Below, in pieces: positions 17,828 to 26,383 of a DNA stretch of 62,628 bases (the first letter of the stretch is position 1; every line of letters starts with the position of its first letter). The position numbers and the translations under genes were made by a program. Location: the NCBI RefSeq assembly GCF_000518205.1, contig NZ_JADD01000015.1:1-62628 (forward strand), read 5' to 3'. The notes under the pieces were generated by a model that saw only the letters and a program-made list of their open reading frames with translations, searched no databases and was not told where the DNA came from. Source of the stretch: Hutsoniella sourekii ATCC 700629 (GTDB lineage: Bacteria > Bacillota > Bacilli > Lactobacillales > Aerococcaceae).

Positions 17828-18901
17828 TTGGAAATAATTCAAGATTTTATTGCAGCGGTGGGAGCTTTATTTAATGGTATCCCCCAGGCCTTAATGGCCT
17901 TGTCCTTGGGATTTGCCATGGCGCCCACTGCTTTTGGTTTTGTTGTCACGTCAGGGGTCAACTGGCTGACCGGGTCCGTGGCGCCAATCTCTTTTCAGGC
18001 GGAATCGGTCTCAATGCTGGGTCGCTTAGGGGATAACCGGTTGGAACGAGTTTCAGTGATGTTCTGGGGATCGATAATTATGCTGGCCATCGCCTTAACT
18101 GGGACGGTCAACTTGATTGTCGACTTGCTGGGTCAACAGGTCTTGGCCGGGATGATGGCCGGTGTAGGGATCATGTTGGCTAATATCGCGATTTCCATGG
18201 TCAAAGGCGATCCACGTAACGGAGCGCTCTCCATGGTCATCGCTGGCCTGGTCTACTTGTTGACCCATGACCTGGTCTGGACGGTCAGCCTGTCGGTCAT
18301 CGCGGTCAGTCTGATCGCGCGCTTCTACTTCAAGGAAGAAGGGGCACCAGCCCAAGAAGAATCCAAGCATCTGCAGGTGCATAAACCCCTCCTATCAGGC
18401 AAAATCATCCGTGGCGCCTTGAGCCTAGCAGCCTTGAACTTGGCTTCTAATATTTCTTACGGCTTGGTAACCGGCCAACTCACCGGCCAAGCTGTCAACC
18501 CCACCAACTTGAAGGCACTAACCCTGGCCCAAGCCGCTTCGGACTTTGGCGCGAGCTTGATGGGAGGTGCGCCCTTGTCAGCTATTATCTCCACCACCGG
18601 AAGTGCCCCACACCCAATGCGGTCTGGCGTGATCATGATGATCTTGATGGCCTTGATCTTAGTCAGCGGCTTGCTACCTAAGATCGGCCGCTTTGTCCCA
18701 AGCTCTGCCATCGCCGGCTTCCTCTTTGTCCTAGGCGTGGTCATCGTCTTCCCATCCAATGCCATGCTGGCCCTACAAGGACCCGAAGCCCTGATCGCCG
18801 CCATCACCATCGCCATCACCGCCTGCAGCGACCCCTTCACCGGTCTGCTATCCGGCGCCGCCCTCAAATACCTACTCCCACTCATCGGACTCAGCTTATA
18901 A
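17828..18901 (+). CDS. NCS2-like (purine permease-type) membrane protein
   Basis: 357 residues from TTG 17828, with AAAGGAGGG at 17814-17822. About ten to twelve hydrophobic helices fill the sequence. The spacing of Gly/Ala-rich helices and the NLASNISYG and GGAPLSAIISTTGSAPHP stretches resemble the reduced NCS2 (xanthine/uracil/guanine) permease relatives annotated in Lactobacillales. It is shorter than classical NCS2 transporters (about 430-450), so the substrate is uncertain. Monocistronic with a terminator directly after the stop. Confidence 0.65.
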   Translation: MEIIQDFIAAVGALFNGIPQALMALSLGFAMAPTAFGFVVTSGVNWLTGSVAPISFQAESVSMLGRLGDNRLERVSVMFWGSIIMLAIALTGTVNLIVDLLGQQVLAGMMAGVGIMLANIAISMVKGDPRNGALSMVIAGLVYLLTHDLVWTVSLSVIAVSLIARFYFKEEGAPAQEESKHLQVHKPLLSGKIIRGALSLAALNLASNISYGLVTGQLTGQAVNPTNLKALTLAQAASDFGASLMGGAPLSAIISTTGSAPHPMRSGVIMMILMALILVSGLLPKIGRFVPSSAIAGFLFVLGVVIVFPSNAMLALQGPEALIAAITIAITACSDPFTGLLSGAALKYLLPLIGLSL

Positions 18902-18907
18902 AAAAAT

Positions 18908-18937
18908 AGCCACCAGGTTGAACCTGGTGGTTTTTGC
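18908..18937 (+). terminator. Terminator after the permease
   Basis: CCACCAGGTT pairs with AACCTGGTGG around GA, followed by T residues. Confidence 0.9.
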
Positions 18938-18950
18938 GTCTTGGGATCAG

Positions 18951-19606
18951 TGCTATTAGATGTGAAAAGAATTTGGCGTATAAAAGGTGTGCTCAATTAG
19001 GTGCGAAAACAATTTGGCATATAAAAGGTGTGCTCAATTAGGTATAAAAATAATTTGGTGTATAAAAGGGTAACTCTTTTAGGTATGAAAATAATTTGGT
19101 GTATAAAAGAGTCGCTCAATTAGGTGCGAAAAGCATTTGGCATATAAAAGTCACCCTCAATTAGCTACGAAAAAATTTGGCGTATAAAAGAGATGCTCAA
19201 TTAGGTGCGAAAAGCATTTGGCATATAAAAGTCACCCTCAATTAGCTACGAAAAAATTTGGCGTATAAAAGAGATGCTCAATTAGGCGCGAAAAAAATTT
19301 GGCGTATAAAAGAGATGCTCGATTAGGTGCGAAAAGCATTTGGCATATAAAAGAGCCGCTAAATTAGGTGCGAAAAAATTTGGCGTATAAAAGGTGTGCT
19401 CAATTAGCTACGAAAACTATTTGGCATATAAAAGTCGCGCTCAATTAGGTGCGAAAAGAATTTGGCGTATAAAAGTCTTTATCATTTAGGTACGAAAAAA
19501 ATTTGGCATATAAAAGAGCCGCTCAATTAGCTACGAAAAAAATTTGGCATATAATAGTCTCCCTCCATTAACTACCAAATCCATTTCGTATATAATAGCC
19601 AGCCAC
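18951..19606 (+). repeat. 41-bp tandem array F (15 units plus decayed end)
   Basis: Fifteen units of 40-41 bp in the form TATAAAAG, variable bases, GCTCAATTAGG, TGCGAAAA, AATTTGGC. An exact 81-bp (two-unit) tandem duplication spans 19114-19194 and 19195-19275. The right end is decayed: AAATCCATTTCGTATATAAT, then GCCAGCC and CCCCCCTCC. The array lies between the convergent permease and nusB genes. Confidence 0.95.
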
Positions 19607-19635
19607 CACCCCCCTCCATCCCTATCAAAGCAAGC

Positions 19636-19676
19636 AAAAAACCAGGCCTCACCACTCGATGGGACCTGGTTTTTGC
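19636..19676 (-). terminator. Terminator of the asp23-nusB transcript
   Basis: On the minus strand AAACCAGGTCCC faces GAGGCCTGGTTT, and the 3' side runs into TTTTTTGC directly after the nusB stop. Confidence 0.75.
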
Positions 19677-20123
19677 TTATTCTTCAGATTCATTGAGGAT
19701 CTTGAGTAGGATGCCGGAGACGAACTTGCGTGACTTGTCATCGCTGAAGCTTCGAGCCAAGATGGTTGCTTCGTCGACGGCGACAGTCTTAGGGACGGTC
19801 TCGTCGTCAAGGTAGAGCATCTCGTAGATGGCGAGGCGAAGGATGGATAAGTCGATGCGTTGTAGGCGTTCGATGGACCAGTTGGTCAAGTGCTTGCTGA
19901 TGATCGTGTCGATCTCTTCTAAGTGAGCCACTACGCCTTCAACTAGCTGGTAGAGGTATAAGTCTTCAACATCTTCGTAACCTTCATCTGGGTCCTTGCC
20001 CACTTCCAGGGCGTAGCGGATAGCTAGGTCTGGGGTCAAGTAATCTGGGGCATTAATCAATTGAAACAGGGCTTGCAGGGCCACGATACGGGCTTGGCGA
20101 CGGGTAGTTAAGCTCTGGCTCAC
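19677..20123 (-). CDS. nusB: Transcription antitermination factor NusB
   Basis: 148 residues. The start is GTG at 20123, overlapping the TGA of the upstream gene in the GTGA arrangement. NusB binds boxA RNA together with NusE (ribosomal protein S10) to prevent early termination of rRNA transcripts. The typical all-helical fold is seen in TTRRQARIVALQALFQ at the N-terminus and VDEATILARSF and KFVSGILLKIL at the C-terminus. It is co-transcribed with asp23, as in other Firmicutes. Confidence 0.95.
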   Translation of the reverse strand: MSQSLTTRRQARIVALQALFQLINAPDYLTPDLAIRYALEVGKDPDEGYEDVEDLYLYQLVEGVVAHLEEIDTIISKHLTNWSIERLQRIDLSILRLAIYEMLYLDDETVPKTVAVDEATILARSFSDDKSRKFVSGILLKILNESEE

Positions 20124-20497
20124 TGGTTGTCACCTTCAAGGCTTGCTTCCGGTTCAATGGATTCGACATGGACGTTGACTTGGTTGATCACCAAATCGGT
20201 CATGAATAAGATTTGTTCCTTGACGGCATCTTGAACGGCTAGGGCCACTTCGGGTACAGAATAGCCATACTTGACTCGGATATGGATATCCACCGATAGG
20301 ATACCATTCTCGCGAGAGACAGTAGTAGCTAGCGAACCTTGGTTGCGGCCTAGGAAGTTGGTGGCTTGACTGGAAACGCCAGCTACTTCACTGGCAGCCT
20401 TGGAGGCAATGGTTTCAAGGACTCCGGTTGTAATATTGATTTCGCCAAGATTAGTCTTGTTGTTCGGTTGGTAAGGGACTTCTTGCTTGTTCGGCAT
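20120..20497 (-). CDS. Asp23/Gls24 (YqhY-type) envelope-stress family protein
   Basis: About 125 residues; ATG 20497 is preferred over ATG 20503 because GGAG is only one base before the latter. The Asp23 (DUF322) domain covers nearly the whole protein: GEINITTGVLETIASKAASE, then GVSSQ, and VNVHVESIEPE near the end. In B. subtilis the yqhY gene in this position is linked to acetyl-CoA carboxylase balance and stress. In many relatives efp lies between pepP and this gene; here efp is absent and pepP follows directly upstream. Confidence 0.9.
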   Translation of the reverse strand: MPNKQEVPYQPNNKTNLGEINITTGVLETIASKAASEVAGVSSQATNFLGRNQGSLATTVSRENGILSVDIHIRVKYGYSVPEVALAVQDAVKEQILFMTDLVINQVNVHVESIEPEASLEGDNQ

Positions 20498-20562
20498 AAT
20501 CATGCTCCTTTCCTGGGTGTGTTTATAATCTCTTCTATTGTAGCGAACTTTAATGTCTTTTA

Positions 20563-21624
20563 CTAGATAATTATTAAATTTTTAGGGCTACGGTTCAAAA
20601 TCTCGACTCCTTCTTGAGTCACCAAGAGATCATCTTCAATCCGGACGCCTCCTAGACCGTCAATATAAATACCTGGTTCGTCCGTAATCACCATACCCAC
20701 TTCTAACGGTTCCTGGTTACGCTGGGCGATGGCCGGTTCTTCGTGAATATCCAAGCCAACCCCGTGACCGGTTGAATGGCCAAAGTTATCGCCGTAACCA
20801 TAAGATTTAATAATGTCGCGGGCTAGGTCATCGACTTCACGCCCCGTCATCCCAGCCTTGGTGCCATCAATAACCGCTTGATGGGCCTCCAGTACAATCT
20901 GATAGATAGATTCTAGTTTAGGGTCCACTGAACCCAAGGCCACAGTCCGAGTCATATCAGAAGCATAGCCCTTGTAGTAGCAACCAAAGTCCATGGTAAT
21001 CATATCGCCAGCTTCAATGCGCTTATCAGAAGCCACACCGTGGGGCATAGCTGACCGGTAACCGGAAGCGATAATTGTGTCAAAGGACATACCAGAAGCG
21101 CCCTTGGACTTACAGAAGCGTTCTAATTCATTGGCTACCTCTAGCTCACTGACACCAGGTTTGATAAAGGTCAGGATATGGCTAAAGGCTTGGTCAGTAA
21201 TCTCGCAGGCTTGCTTGATGATGGCAATCTCTTCAGCGTCCTTGATCTGGCGGACCGATTCTATCAGACCGGCAGTTGCCACCAAGGAACAATCCAAGTC
21301 TTCATCCAAGCGAATATAAGCTGAGACTACCATTTGGTCGGCTTCATAGCCTAAGTTTTGGATTTGGTGCTTGGCTACCAGGTCTGCTAGAACTTGGTTT
21401 TGGTTACCGGAATGGATAATTACCTCAAAGCCTTGGGCCTGTTGGCTGGCTTGCTCCTTGTAGCGGAAGTCGGTGATGAAGTATTGGTAGTCCGGCCCAA
21501 TTAAGGCCACACCGGCTGTTCCAGTGAAGTTGGCTAAGTAATACAAGTTCTTGAGTTCTGTGACAAGAAGCGCATCTATCCCTTCCCCGGCAAAGTGGCT
21601 TCTAACTTTGGTTAATCTTGACAT
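20563..21624 (-). CDS. pepP: M24 family Xaa-Pro aminopeptidase
   Basis: 353 residues from ATG 21624, with AAGAAGGG upstream. It removes the N-terminal residue from peptides with proline in the second position, in the cytoplasm. The pita-bread fold metal ligands are visible: the two Asp in MDFGCYYKGYASDMTR, the His in GHSTGHGVGLDIHEEP, and the Glu pair in ITDEPGIY and VRIEDDLL. Length is normal (350-360). It is divergent from the comG operon, with about 140 bases of shared upstream DNA. Confidence 0.93.
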   Translation of the reverse strand: MSRLTKVRSHFAGEGIDALLVTELKNLYYLANFTGTAGVALIGPDYQYFITDFRYKEQASQQAQGFEVIIHSGNQNQVLADLVAKHQIQNLGYEADQMVVSAYIRLDEDLDCSLVATAGLIESVRQIKDAEEIAIIKQACEITDQAFSHILTFIKPGVSELEVANELERFCKSKGASGMSFDTIIASGYRSAMPHGVASDKRIEAGDMITMDFGCYYKGYASDMTRTVALGSVDPKLESIYQIVLEAHQAVIDGTKAGMTGREVDDLARDIIKSYGYGDNFGHSTGHGVGLDIHEEPAIAQRNQEPLEVGMVITDEPGIYIDGLGGVRIEDDLLVTQEGVEILNRSPKNLIII

Positions 21625-21766
21625 GTTTTCCCTTCTTTCTAAGGCTATTATAGCAAACTCTGAGACGGGGCCAAATACTTTCATAATTTCTCCAGTAAAA
21701 AAATGTAAAAAGCAAAAAAATGTGTATTTATATAATGAGGACCTAAAAGGAGGCATAGGAGACAAA

Positions 21767-22771
21767 ATGGAAGTCATAGCCAAACAATTAATTCAATCTG
21801 GCGTCGACCAAGGAGCCAGTGATATCCACTTGATCCCGCATCCAGATTCCTATCAAGTCTTCTGGCGGACGGGTGGTCGTCTGATCTTTGGGCACGTATT
21901 GGAGGTGGACCAGGCCAAGAAGTTGATTGCCTATTTCAAGTATCAAGCAGATATGGATGTCGGCGAACGGCGGAGGCCCCAATCGGGTTCCTGTTCTTAT
22001 CAGCTGGACCAGGAAGAAGTGGAGCTGCGCTTTTCGACGATTACTAATTATCAACTCCTGGAATCCTTGGTGATCCGGATACTCCGGCAGGCGGTAGGCC
22101 AGGAAGAAGCCTTACAAGTCATCTTTCCCCAGACGGTTCAGGCCTTGGCTAGCTTGGTCCGTAGGCGGTCGGGCTTGGTCTTGTTCTCAGGACCTGTGGG
22201 TTCGGGGAAGACGACCTTGATCTACCACCTCTTGAGGCAGCGGATCCAAGGCGAGCCCCTCCAGGTGATTACGATGGAAGATCCGGTTGAGATCAGTGAA
22301 GCAGCTTTTCTACAAACCGAGGTCAATGACCGGGCGGGGATCACTTATGACCTCTTGATTAAGTCCAGCTTGCGCCACCACCCAGATATTCTAATGATTG
22401 GTGAGATTCGAGATGAAGAGACGGCCCGCATGGTGGTCCGGGGCGCTCTGACCGGGCACTTGATGATTGCGACTATCCATGCCAAGAATGCCCGAGGTGT
22501 CTTAGCCCGGCTCCAGGAACTGGGAGTCAGCCAGGAGCAACTCAAGCAGACCTTGATCGGGATCATCTCCCAGCGCCTGCTTCCCATTCAAGGGGCGCCT
22601 GGCCAGCGGGGACTGATCCTAGAGACCCTGGCTGGCCCCGGATTAGCAACCACATTGAAAGGAGGTGATCCCGTTTCTTCAGACTTTCAGACGCTAAATG
22701 ATTATTTAAGAAAGGCGTGGGCTTATGGCTTTATCAGCAAGGAAGACTATCAACTTTACGAGATTCTTTAA
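21767..22771 (+). CDS. comGA: Competence pilus assembly ATPase ComGA
   Basis: 334 residues; ATG 21767 with AGGAGA close upstream. ComGA is a GspE/PilB-type secretion ATPase that drives assembly of the competence pseudopilus for DNA uptake. Walker A GPVGSGKTTLIYH (about residues 140-152), an Asp box around MEDPVEI, Walker B ILMIGEIRDEETA and the His box MIATIHAKNARG are all present. A TATAAT is at 21731-21736 but no good -35 is seen, which would fit a need for an alternative sigma factor or activator. First gene of a seven-gene operon. Confidence 0.95.
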   Translation: MEVIAKQLIQSGVDQGASDIHLIPHPDSYQVFWRTGGRLIFGHVLEVDQAKKLIAYFKYQADMDVGERRRPQSGSCSYQLDQEEVELRFSTITNYQLLESLVIRILRQAVGQEEALQVIFPQTVQALASLVRRRSGLVLFSGPVGSGKTTLIYHLLRQRIQGEPLQVITMEDPVEISEAAFLQTEVNDRAGITYDLLIKSSLRHHPDILMIGEIRDEETARMVVRGALTGHLMIATIHAKNARGVLARLQELGVSQEQLKQTLIGIISQRLLPIQGAPGQRGLILETLAGPGLATTLKGGDPVSSDFQTLNDYLRKAWAYGFISKEDYQLYEIL

Positions 22772-23801
22772 GAGCCGGTCTAACAGTCAGATTCCAAGTA
22801 AAATTCGTCCCTACTTCTTGATGACGCTGGCTGAACTGCTTGAGCAAGGTTTTTCCTTGCAGCAAAGCTTGGCCTTTATGCAGTTGATCCTACCCAAGCA
22901 GGCCAGTCTGATCCAAGACATCCAAGACCAAGTGGCCCAAGGACAAGGCTTGGAGACAGTGCTGAGGCATTATGGCTACAGTATTGGCAGTATTTCCAAC
23001 TTGTTCTATGCCAAGAGACAAGGGCGGTTCAATGCAGCCTTGATGGAGACGGGCCAGCACCTGGCAGAGATTCGCTCTTACCAGGCCAAATTTATCAAGG
23101 TCTTGATCTACCCAGTCTTGATGTCTTTATTCCTACTGGGGCTCTTATTTGGGATGCGGGTCTTTCTCTTACCTCATATAACAAGTTTCATTAGTCCACA
23201 AGTCTATCAAAGCCAGTGGATGGTTCGACTCCTGCTCGGTTTTTTCACCTTTTTGCCTCATTTAGCGGTCTTAGGTCTAACAATTCTTGTCTTCTTATTT
23301 ATCGGTGTAGAGTATTACTTGATGCGGCTGTCGCCTTTGGAACGGATCTTAAAGCTGGTCCGTTGGCGGGGCTTAGGAAGATGGGTGCGGCAGTATTGTT
23401 CCTATAAGTTTGCCCGGGAGATTGGCTACTTCTTCCAAGGGGGCTTTTCCATGCAGCAGGCCTTAGAGGTCTTGGTGACCTATCCTATTGACCCCTTGAT
23501 GTCTGATATTGCCAAGGCGCTCCACCAGGGTTATCTGGCTGGTGGTCATCTGCCGGACTTGATCGAGGAACTCGGGATCTTTACCCGGGAACTGCCACTC
23601 ATTATCCACCAAGGAGAACTCCTGGCCCAGACAGCCTCCAAGTGTCATTTATATAGTCAAAAAATTTTTGAGGATTTACTTGCCGACATTGAACGGGTGA
23701 TACAGTGGGTCCAGCCCGTTCTCTTTGTCGGTATTGCGATCTTAATTATGGCCTTATATTTATTGATAATGTTACCTATGTTTACAATGGAAGGATTGTG
23801 A
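22725..23801 (+). CDS. comGB: Competence pilus platform protein ComGB
   Basis: 358 residues. The best start is ATG 22725, overlapping the end of comGA by 47 bases, with AAAGG upstream. ComGB is the GspF/PilC-type inner-membrane platform of the pseudopilus. Two GspF-like domains and membrane helices (about residues 130-155, 180-205 and 325-352) are visible. Translational coupling to comGA is likely. Confidence 0.93.
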   Translation: MALSARKTINFTRFFKSRSNSQIPSKIRPYFLMTLAELLEQGFSLQQSLAFMQLILPKQASLIQDIQDQVAQGQGLETVLRHYGYSIGSISNLFYAKRQGRFNAALMETGQHLAEIRSYQAKFIKVLIYPVLMSLFLLGLLFGMRVFLLPHITSFISPQVYQSQWMVRLLLGFFTFLPHLAVLGLTILVFLFIGVEYYLMRLSPLERILKLVRWRGLGRWVRQYCSYKFAREIGYFFQGGFSMQQALEVLVTYPIDPLMSDIAKALHQGYLAGGHLPDLIEELGIFTRELPLIIHQGELLAQTASKCHLYSQKIFEDLLADIERVIQWVQPVLFVGIAILIMALYLLIMLPMFTMEGL

Positions 23802-23805
23802 TTAA

Positions 23806-24150
23806 TTGAATTATCTACTCGAAATAATTAAGCGAAAAGGCTTGAATCGGCGCGGGTTTACGCTTTTAGAAATGCTTATTGTCTTGTTAATAGTTGCACT
23901 ATTGATGGCCATCATTATCCCCAACGTCTCCGGGCAAAGAGACCGGATCAACACCCAGGCTAAGACTAATATTGCTGAGATCATTGAAACTCAAGCCAAC
24001 ACCTACAAGATGGTTGAAGCGGACCAGGCGCCAACCTTGAATACCCTGCATGATCAAGGCTATATCACTAGCAAGCAAAGAGACCAAGCCCATGACCTCC
24101 TAGGTCTCGACCTAGTAACGCCAATTCCAGATCCGATTCTTGTTGATTAA
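23806..24150 (+). CDS. comGC: Major competence pseudopilin ComGC
   Basis: 114 residues from a TTG start. The prepilin motif RRGFTLLEMLIVLLIVALLM gives cleavage between Gly and Phe by the prepilin peptidase ComC, leaving Phe1 and the conserved Glu5. ComGC forms the body of the pilus that contacts DNA. Overlaps comGD by 11 bases. Confidence 0.95.
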   Translation: MNYLLEIIKRKGLNRRGFTLLEMLIVLLIVALLMAIIIPNVSGQRDRINTQAKTNIAEIIETQANTYKMVEADQAPTLNTLHDQGYITSKQRDQAHDLLGLDLVTPIPDPILVD

Positions 24151-24583
24151 GCTTTCTTCCAGGGGCTTTACCTTGATCGAGTCGCTCTTGGTCCTGGCCT
24201 TAATTAGCCTGGCCTTGGTTTTCTTCAGCTGGCGGCCTTGGCCAGGCTTGGAAGCGTCCTTGGACCAGCGTCTCTTCTTTGACCAGTTACAAAGTCAGCT
24301 TCAATTGGCCCAAGAAGAGGCTATTCTGCAAGAGACGGCGGTCACAGTTGGCTTCTGGCCACAAGCGCAAGAGATTCGCATCCAAAGCCAAAAGCAAGGA
24401 CAAGGCCTGCAAAGGCTGGCTGTTCCAGATAGCTTACAGCTGGTGACTAGCCACCAATTGGTCTACCGAGCCACGGGGCGGGCAAGTGGGGCCCTGACGG
24501 TCTATTTTCAAGATTTAATTCAAGACCGACCGTTGCGGTTGAAGATTCAATTGGCCAATGGTCAGTTTGATATTACTTATTAG
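24140..24583 (+). CDS. comGD: Minor competence pseudopilin ComGD
   Basis: 147 residues from TTG. The prepilin motif SRGFTLIESLLVLALISLAL lies at the N-terminus, and the remainder is a small, beta-rich pseudopilin head. Assignment to ComGD is by operon order and this motif. Confidence 0.85.
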   Translation: MLIKLSSRGFTLIESLLVLALISLALVFFSWRPWPGLEASLDQRLFFDQLQSQLQLAQEEAILQETAVTVGFWPQAQEIRIQSQKQGQGLQRLAVPDSLQLVTSHQLVYRATGRASGALTVYFQDLIQDRPLRLKIQLANGQFDITY

Positions 24584-24594
24584 GAGGGACTCTC

Positions 24595-24921
24595 ATGAAC
24601 AAAAAGGGCTTTAGTCTAGTGGAATCGCTCTTGGGGCTCTTTGTCTTCTCATTCATCGTCTCCTTCTACCTGCCGGCCTTCTACCAGCAGATGCACCGGC
24701 TTAGTCAAATTAAGTTAGCCACCGACCAATGGCGGCTCTTCCAGCAGTTGACCAGTCTAGGGGCTGAGGGGCCAGCGAGTGAGATTGGGGCTTTGATGCG
24801 GCAGTCTTTTGAAGACCGGACCGGTCAAGAGGTGGTTTATTACGACTATCAAGCGGGTGGGGCAGTGATTGCCTTCTCGGATGGGCAAGTCTTGGAGGTG
24901 GTCCTAAGTGAAGTTGAATAA
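24595..24921 (+). CDS. comGE: Minor competence pseudopilin ComGE
   Basis: 108 residues, with GGAGGG at 24584-24589. N-terminal KKGFSLVESLLGLFVFSF is a prepilin-type leader with the Glu at position 5 after cleavage. Called ComGE by its place between comGD and comGF; sequence conservation in this family is poor. Confidence 0.75.
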   Translation: MNKKGFSLVESLLGLFVFSFIVSFYLPAFYQQMHRLSQIKLATDQWRLFQQLTSLGAEGPASEIGALMRQSFEDRTGQEVVYYDYQAGGAVIAFSDGQVLEVVLSEVE

Positions 24922-25339
24922 GCGAGGCTTCACCTTGATGGAGCTTTTGATCGCCTTACTGGTCTTGGCCTTGGTGATGCAGAGTCTCTTGATGTGCCTG
25001 AGGTCTTACCAGCTGATTGACCAGTCCCACCGCCAGGACCAGTCCCACCAATGGCAGCTCTTCTTGAACTTGATGGAAAAGGAGTTGACTTATTTTGAGG
25101 ACTTCAACTGGCGTGGCGGGGTCCTATGGGCTTCAAGGCGGGAAGGTAACCGACTGCAACAAGTGCGCTTTTTTGTCCGGAATGGCCGGATTGATCGGGC
25201 GCCGGGAACGGTCATCTATCTCTATGATGTTCGTTCTTGGTGGGGCCAACGGGTGGGAGACTTCTTATATATCGAGGTCGAGATGACCAATGGGCAAGTC
25301 TTTGACGGCTGGTTGCCCTTGAAGGAGGGATCCTCATGA
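24908..25339 (+). CDS. comGF: Minor competence pseudopilin ComGF
   Basis: 143 residues from GTG, overlapping comGE by 14 bases. Leader KRGFTLMELLIALLVLALVM, then the ComGF-like body with LMEKELTYFEDFNW and a beta-rich C-terminus (VRFFVRNGRI, IYLYDVRSWW). Confidence 0.85.
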   Translation: MKLNKRGFTLMELLIALLVLALVMQSLLMCLRSYQLIDQSHRQDQSHQWQLFLNLMEKELTYFEDFNWRGGVLWASRREGNRLQQVRFFVRNGRIDRAPGTVIYLYDVRSWWGQRVGDFLYIEVEMTNGQVFDGWLPLKEGSS

Positions 25340-26019
25340 CGCTTAACCGGTCAGGTCTAGTGATGCCGGTAGTCCTAATCTTCTTCTTGATCAGTCAGTT
25401 GATCTATTGGAGCTTCTTGAAGCTCAATCAATATTACACCTACCGGCAGATTCACTTTCAAGACTATTACCAGGCCCGGATTCAAGTCGACTTAGCTCAA
25501 GCCTACCTGGAACCAAACTACCCGGACCAAGCCCATGATTACTATCAACTTCAAATGGCGCAAGTAGGACAAAACTTGATGGACCGGCAATTTCCAGCCA
25601 AGCACTTTGACTGTCTTCTGGCTTTGGAGGACTTGTGGGTATACCGTGAACGGGAAGGGGTCCGAGTCTTTCTGATCCTACAAGAGCGCCAGCTGGATGG
25701 TCAAGCAGTCGATCAAACGGCCAGTCGGGACTTGTTGGACCAATGTCTGGCTGATTATTTAGTTGCTGGTTACCAGGAGACTGACCACAGCTTCCGGCTA
25801 CCCGCTTACCGACAGCGACCGCAAGCATTCCTGCCTAGTCCCAGTCGTTTTCACTTCCAAGGCGGGCAAGTTTGGATTCAGGGCCGGGGCAGTCAGTGGG
25901 TGTGGCGGTCACAGTTAGAGTCAGGCTTTGATACCCAGCAAGTTTTTCGACCGATTGATTGGGGATTTGAACTCACTTACCAGCTCATCAGCCTGGAGCC
26001 TATTGATTTGACCGACTAG
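25336..26019 (+). CDS. comGG: Competence protein ComGG
   Basis: 227 residues, overlapping comGF by 4 bases (ATGA), with GAAGGAGGG upstream. A single N-terminal hydrophobic helix (SGLVMPVVLIFFLISQLIYW) is followed by a soluble domain rich in Gln, Tyr and aromatic residues. It is the last gene of the operon. ComGG proteins are poorly conserved; this one is longer than the B. subtilis protein (about 124). The call rests mainly on position. Confidence 0.7.
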   Translation: MTLNRSGLVMPVVLIFFLISQLIYWSFLKLNQYYTYRQIHFQDYYQARIQVDLAQAYLEPNYPDQAHDYYQLQMAQVGQNLMDRQFPAKHFDCLLALEDLWVYREREGVRVFLILQERQLDGQAVDQTASRDLLDQCLADYLVAGYQETDHSFRLPAYRQRPQAFLPSPSRFHFQGGQVWIQGRGSQWVWRSQLESGFDTQQVFRPIDWGFELTYQLISLEPIDLTD

Positions 26020-26166
26020 CTGGTGGCTTTAATTCTATACTTGACTTGTAAATTATGGTAAACTAGGGGTAACTGACTGCAAGAACACGTTAGCGGCCAA
26101 TAATTTGGCGCTTTTACTCGCTGAATGTTACTAGGCGTAATGATAATTTATAAAGGAAGTGAAAGA

Positions 26167-26382
26167 ATGATTTTCAAGGTTTTATACCAAGAATCTAAAG
26201 AAGAAGCCCCACGTCGGGAGACAACTAAGACGATGTTTGTTGAAGCAGATTCACTCAGACAAGTTCGTCAAGACTTAGACACCCATACAGACTACAGTGT
26301 CGAATTTATTCAAGAATTAACAGGAGATTTCCTAGAATACGAACAAGAGAATAATCCTGATTATAAGGTTGTGACCTTCTAA
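26167..26382 (+). CDS. rpoY: RNA polymerase epsilon subunit RpoY
   Basis: 71 residues from ATG 26167, with AAAGGAAG 10 bases upstream. RpoY is a small Firmicutes-specific RNA polymerase subunit. The family pattern is visible in MIFKVLYQESKEEAPRRE, then TMFVEA and the C-terminal FLEYEQENNPDYKV. The RNase J1 gene starts one base after its stop, the standard arrangement in Lactobacillales. Confidence 0.93.
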   Translation: MIFKVLYQESKEEAPRRETTKTMFVEADSLRQVRQDLDTHTDYSVEFIQELTGDFLEYEQENNPDYKVVTF

Positions 26383-26383
26383 A

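Noticed and set aside
26094-26116. Attenuator hairpin in the rpoY leader
   Set aside because: AGCGGCCAA and TTGGCGCT can pair with one bulge and T residues follow, but the loop is too small and no alternative pairing is visible; left unassigned.
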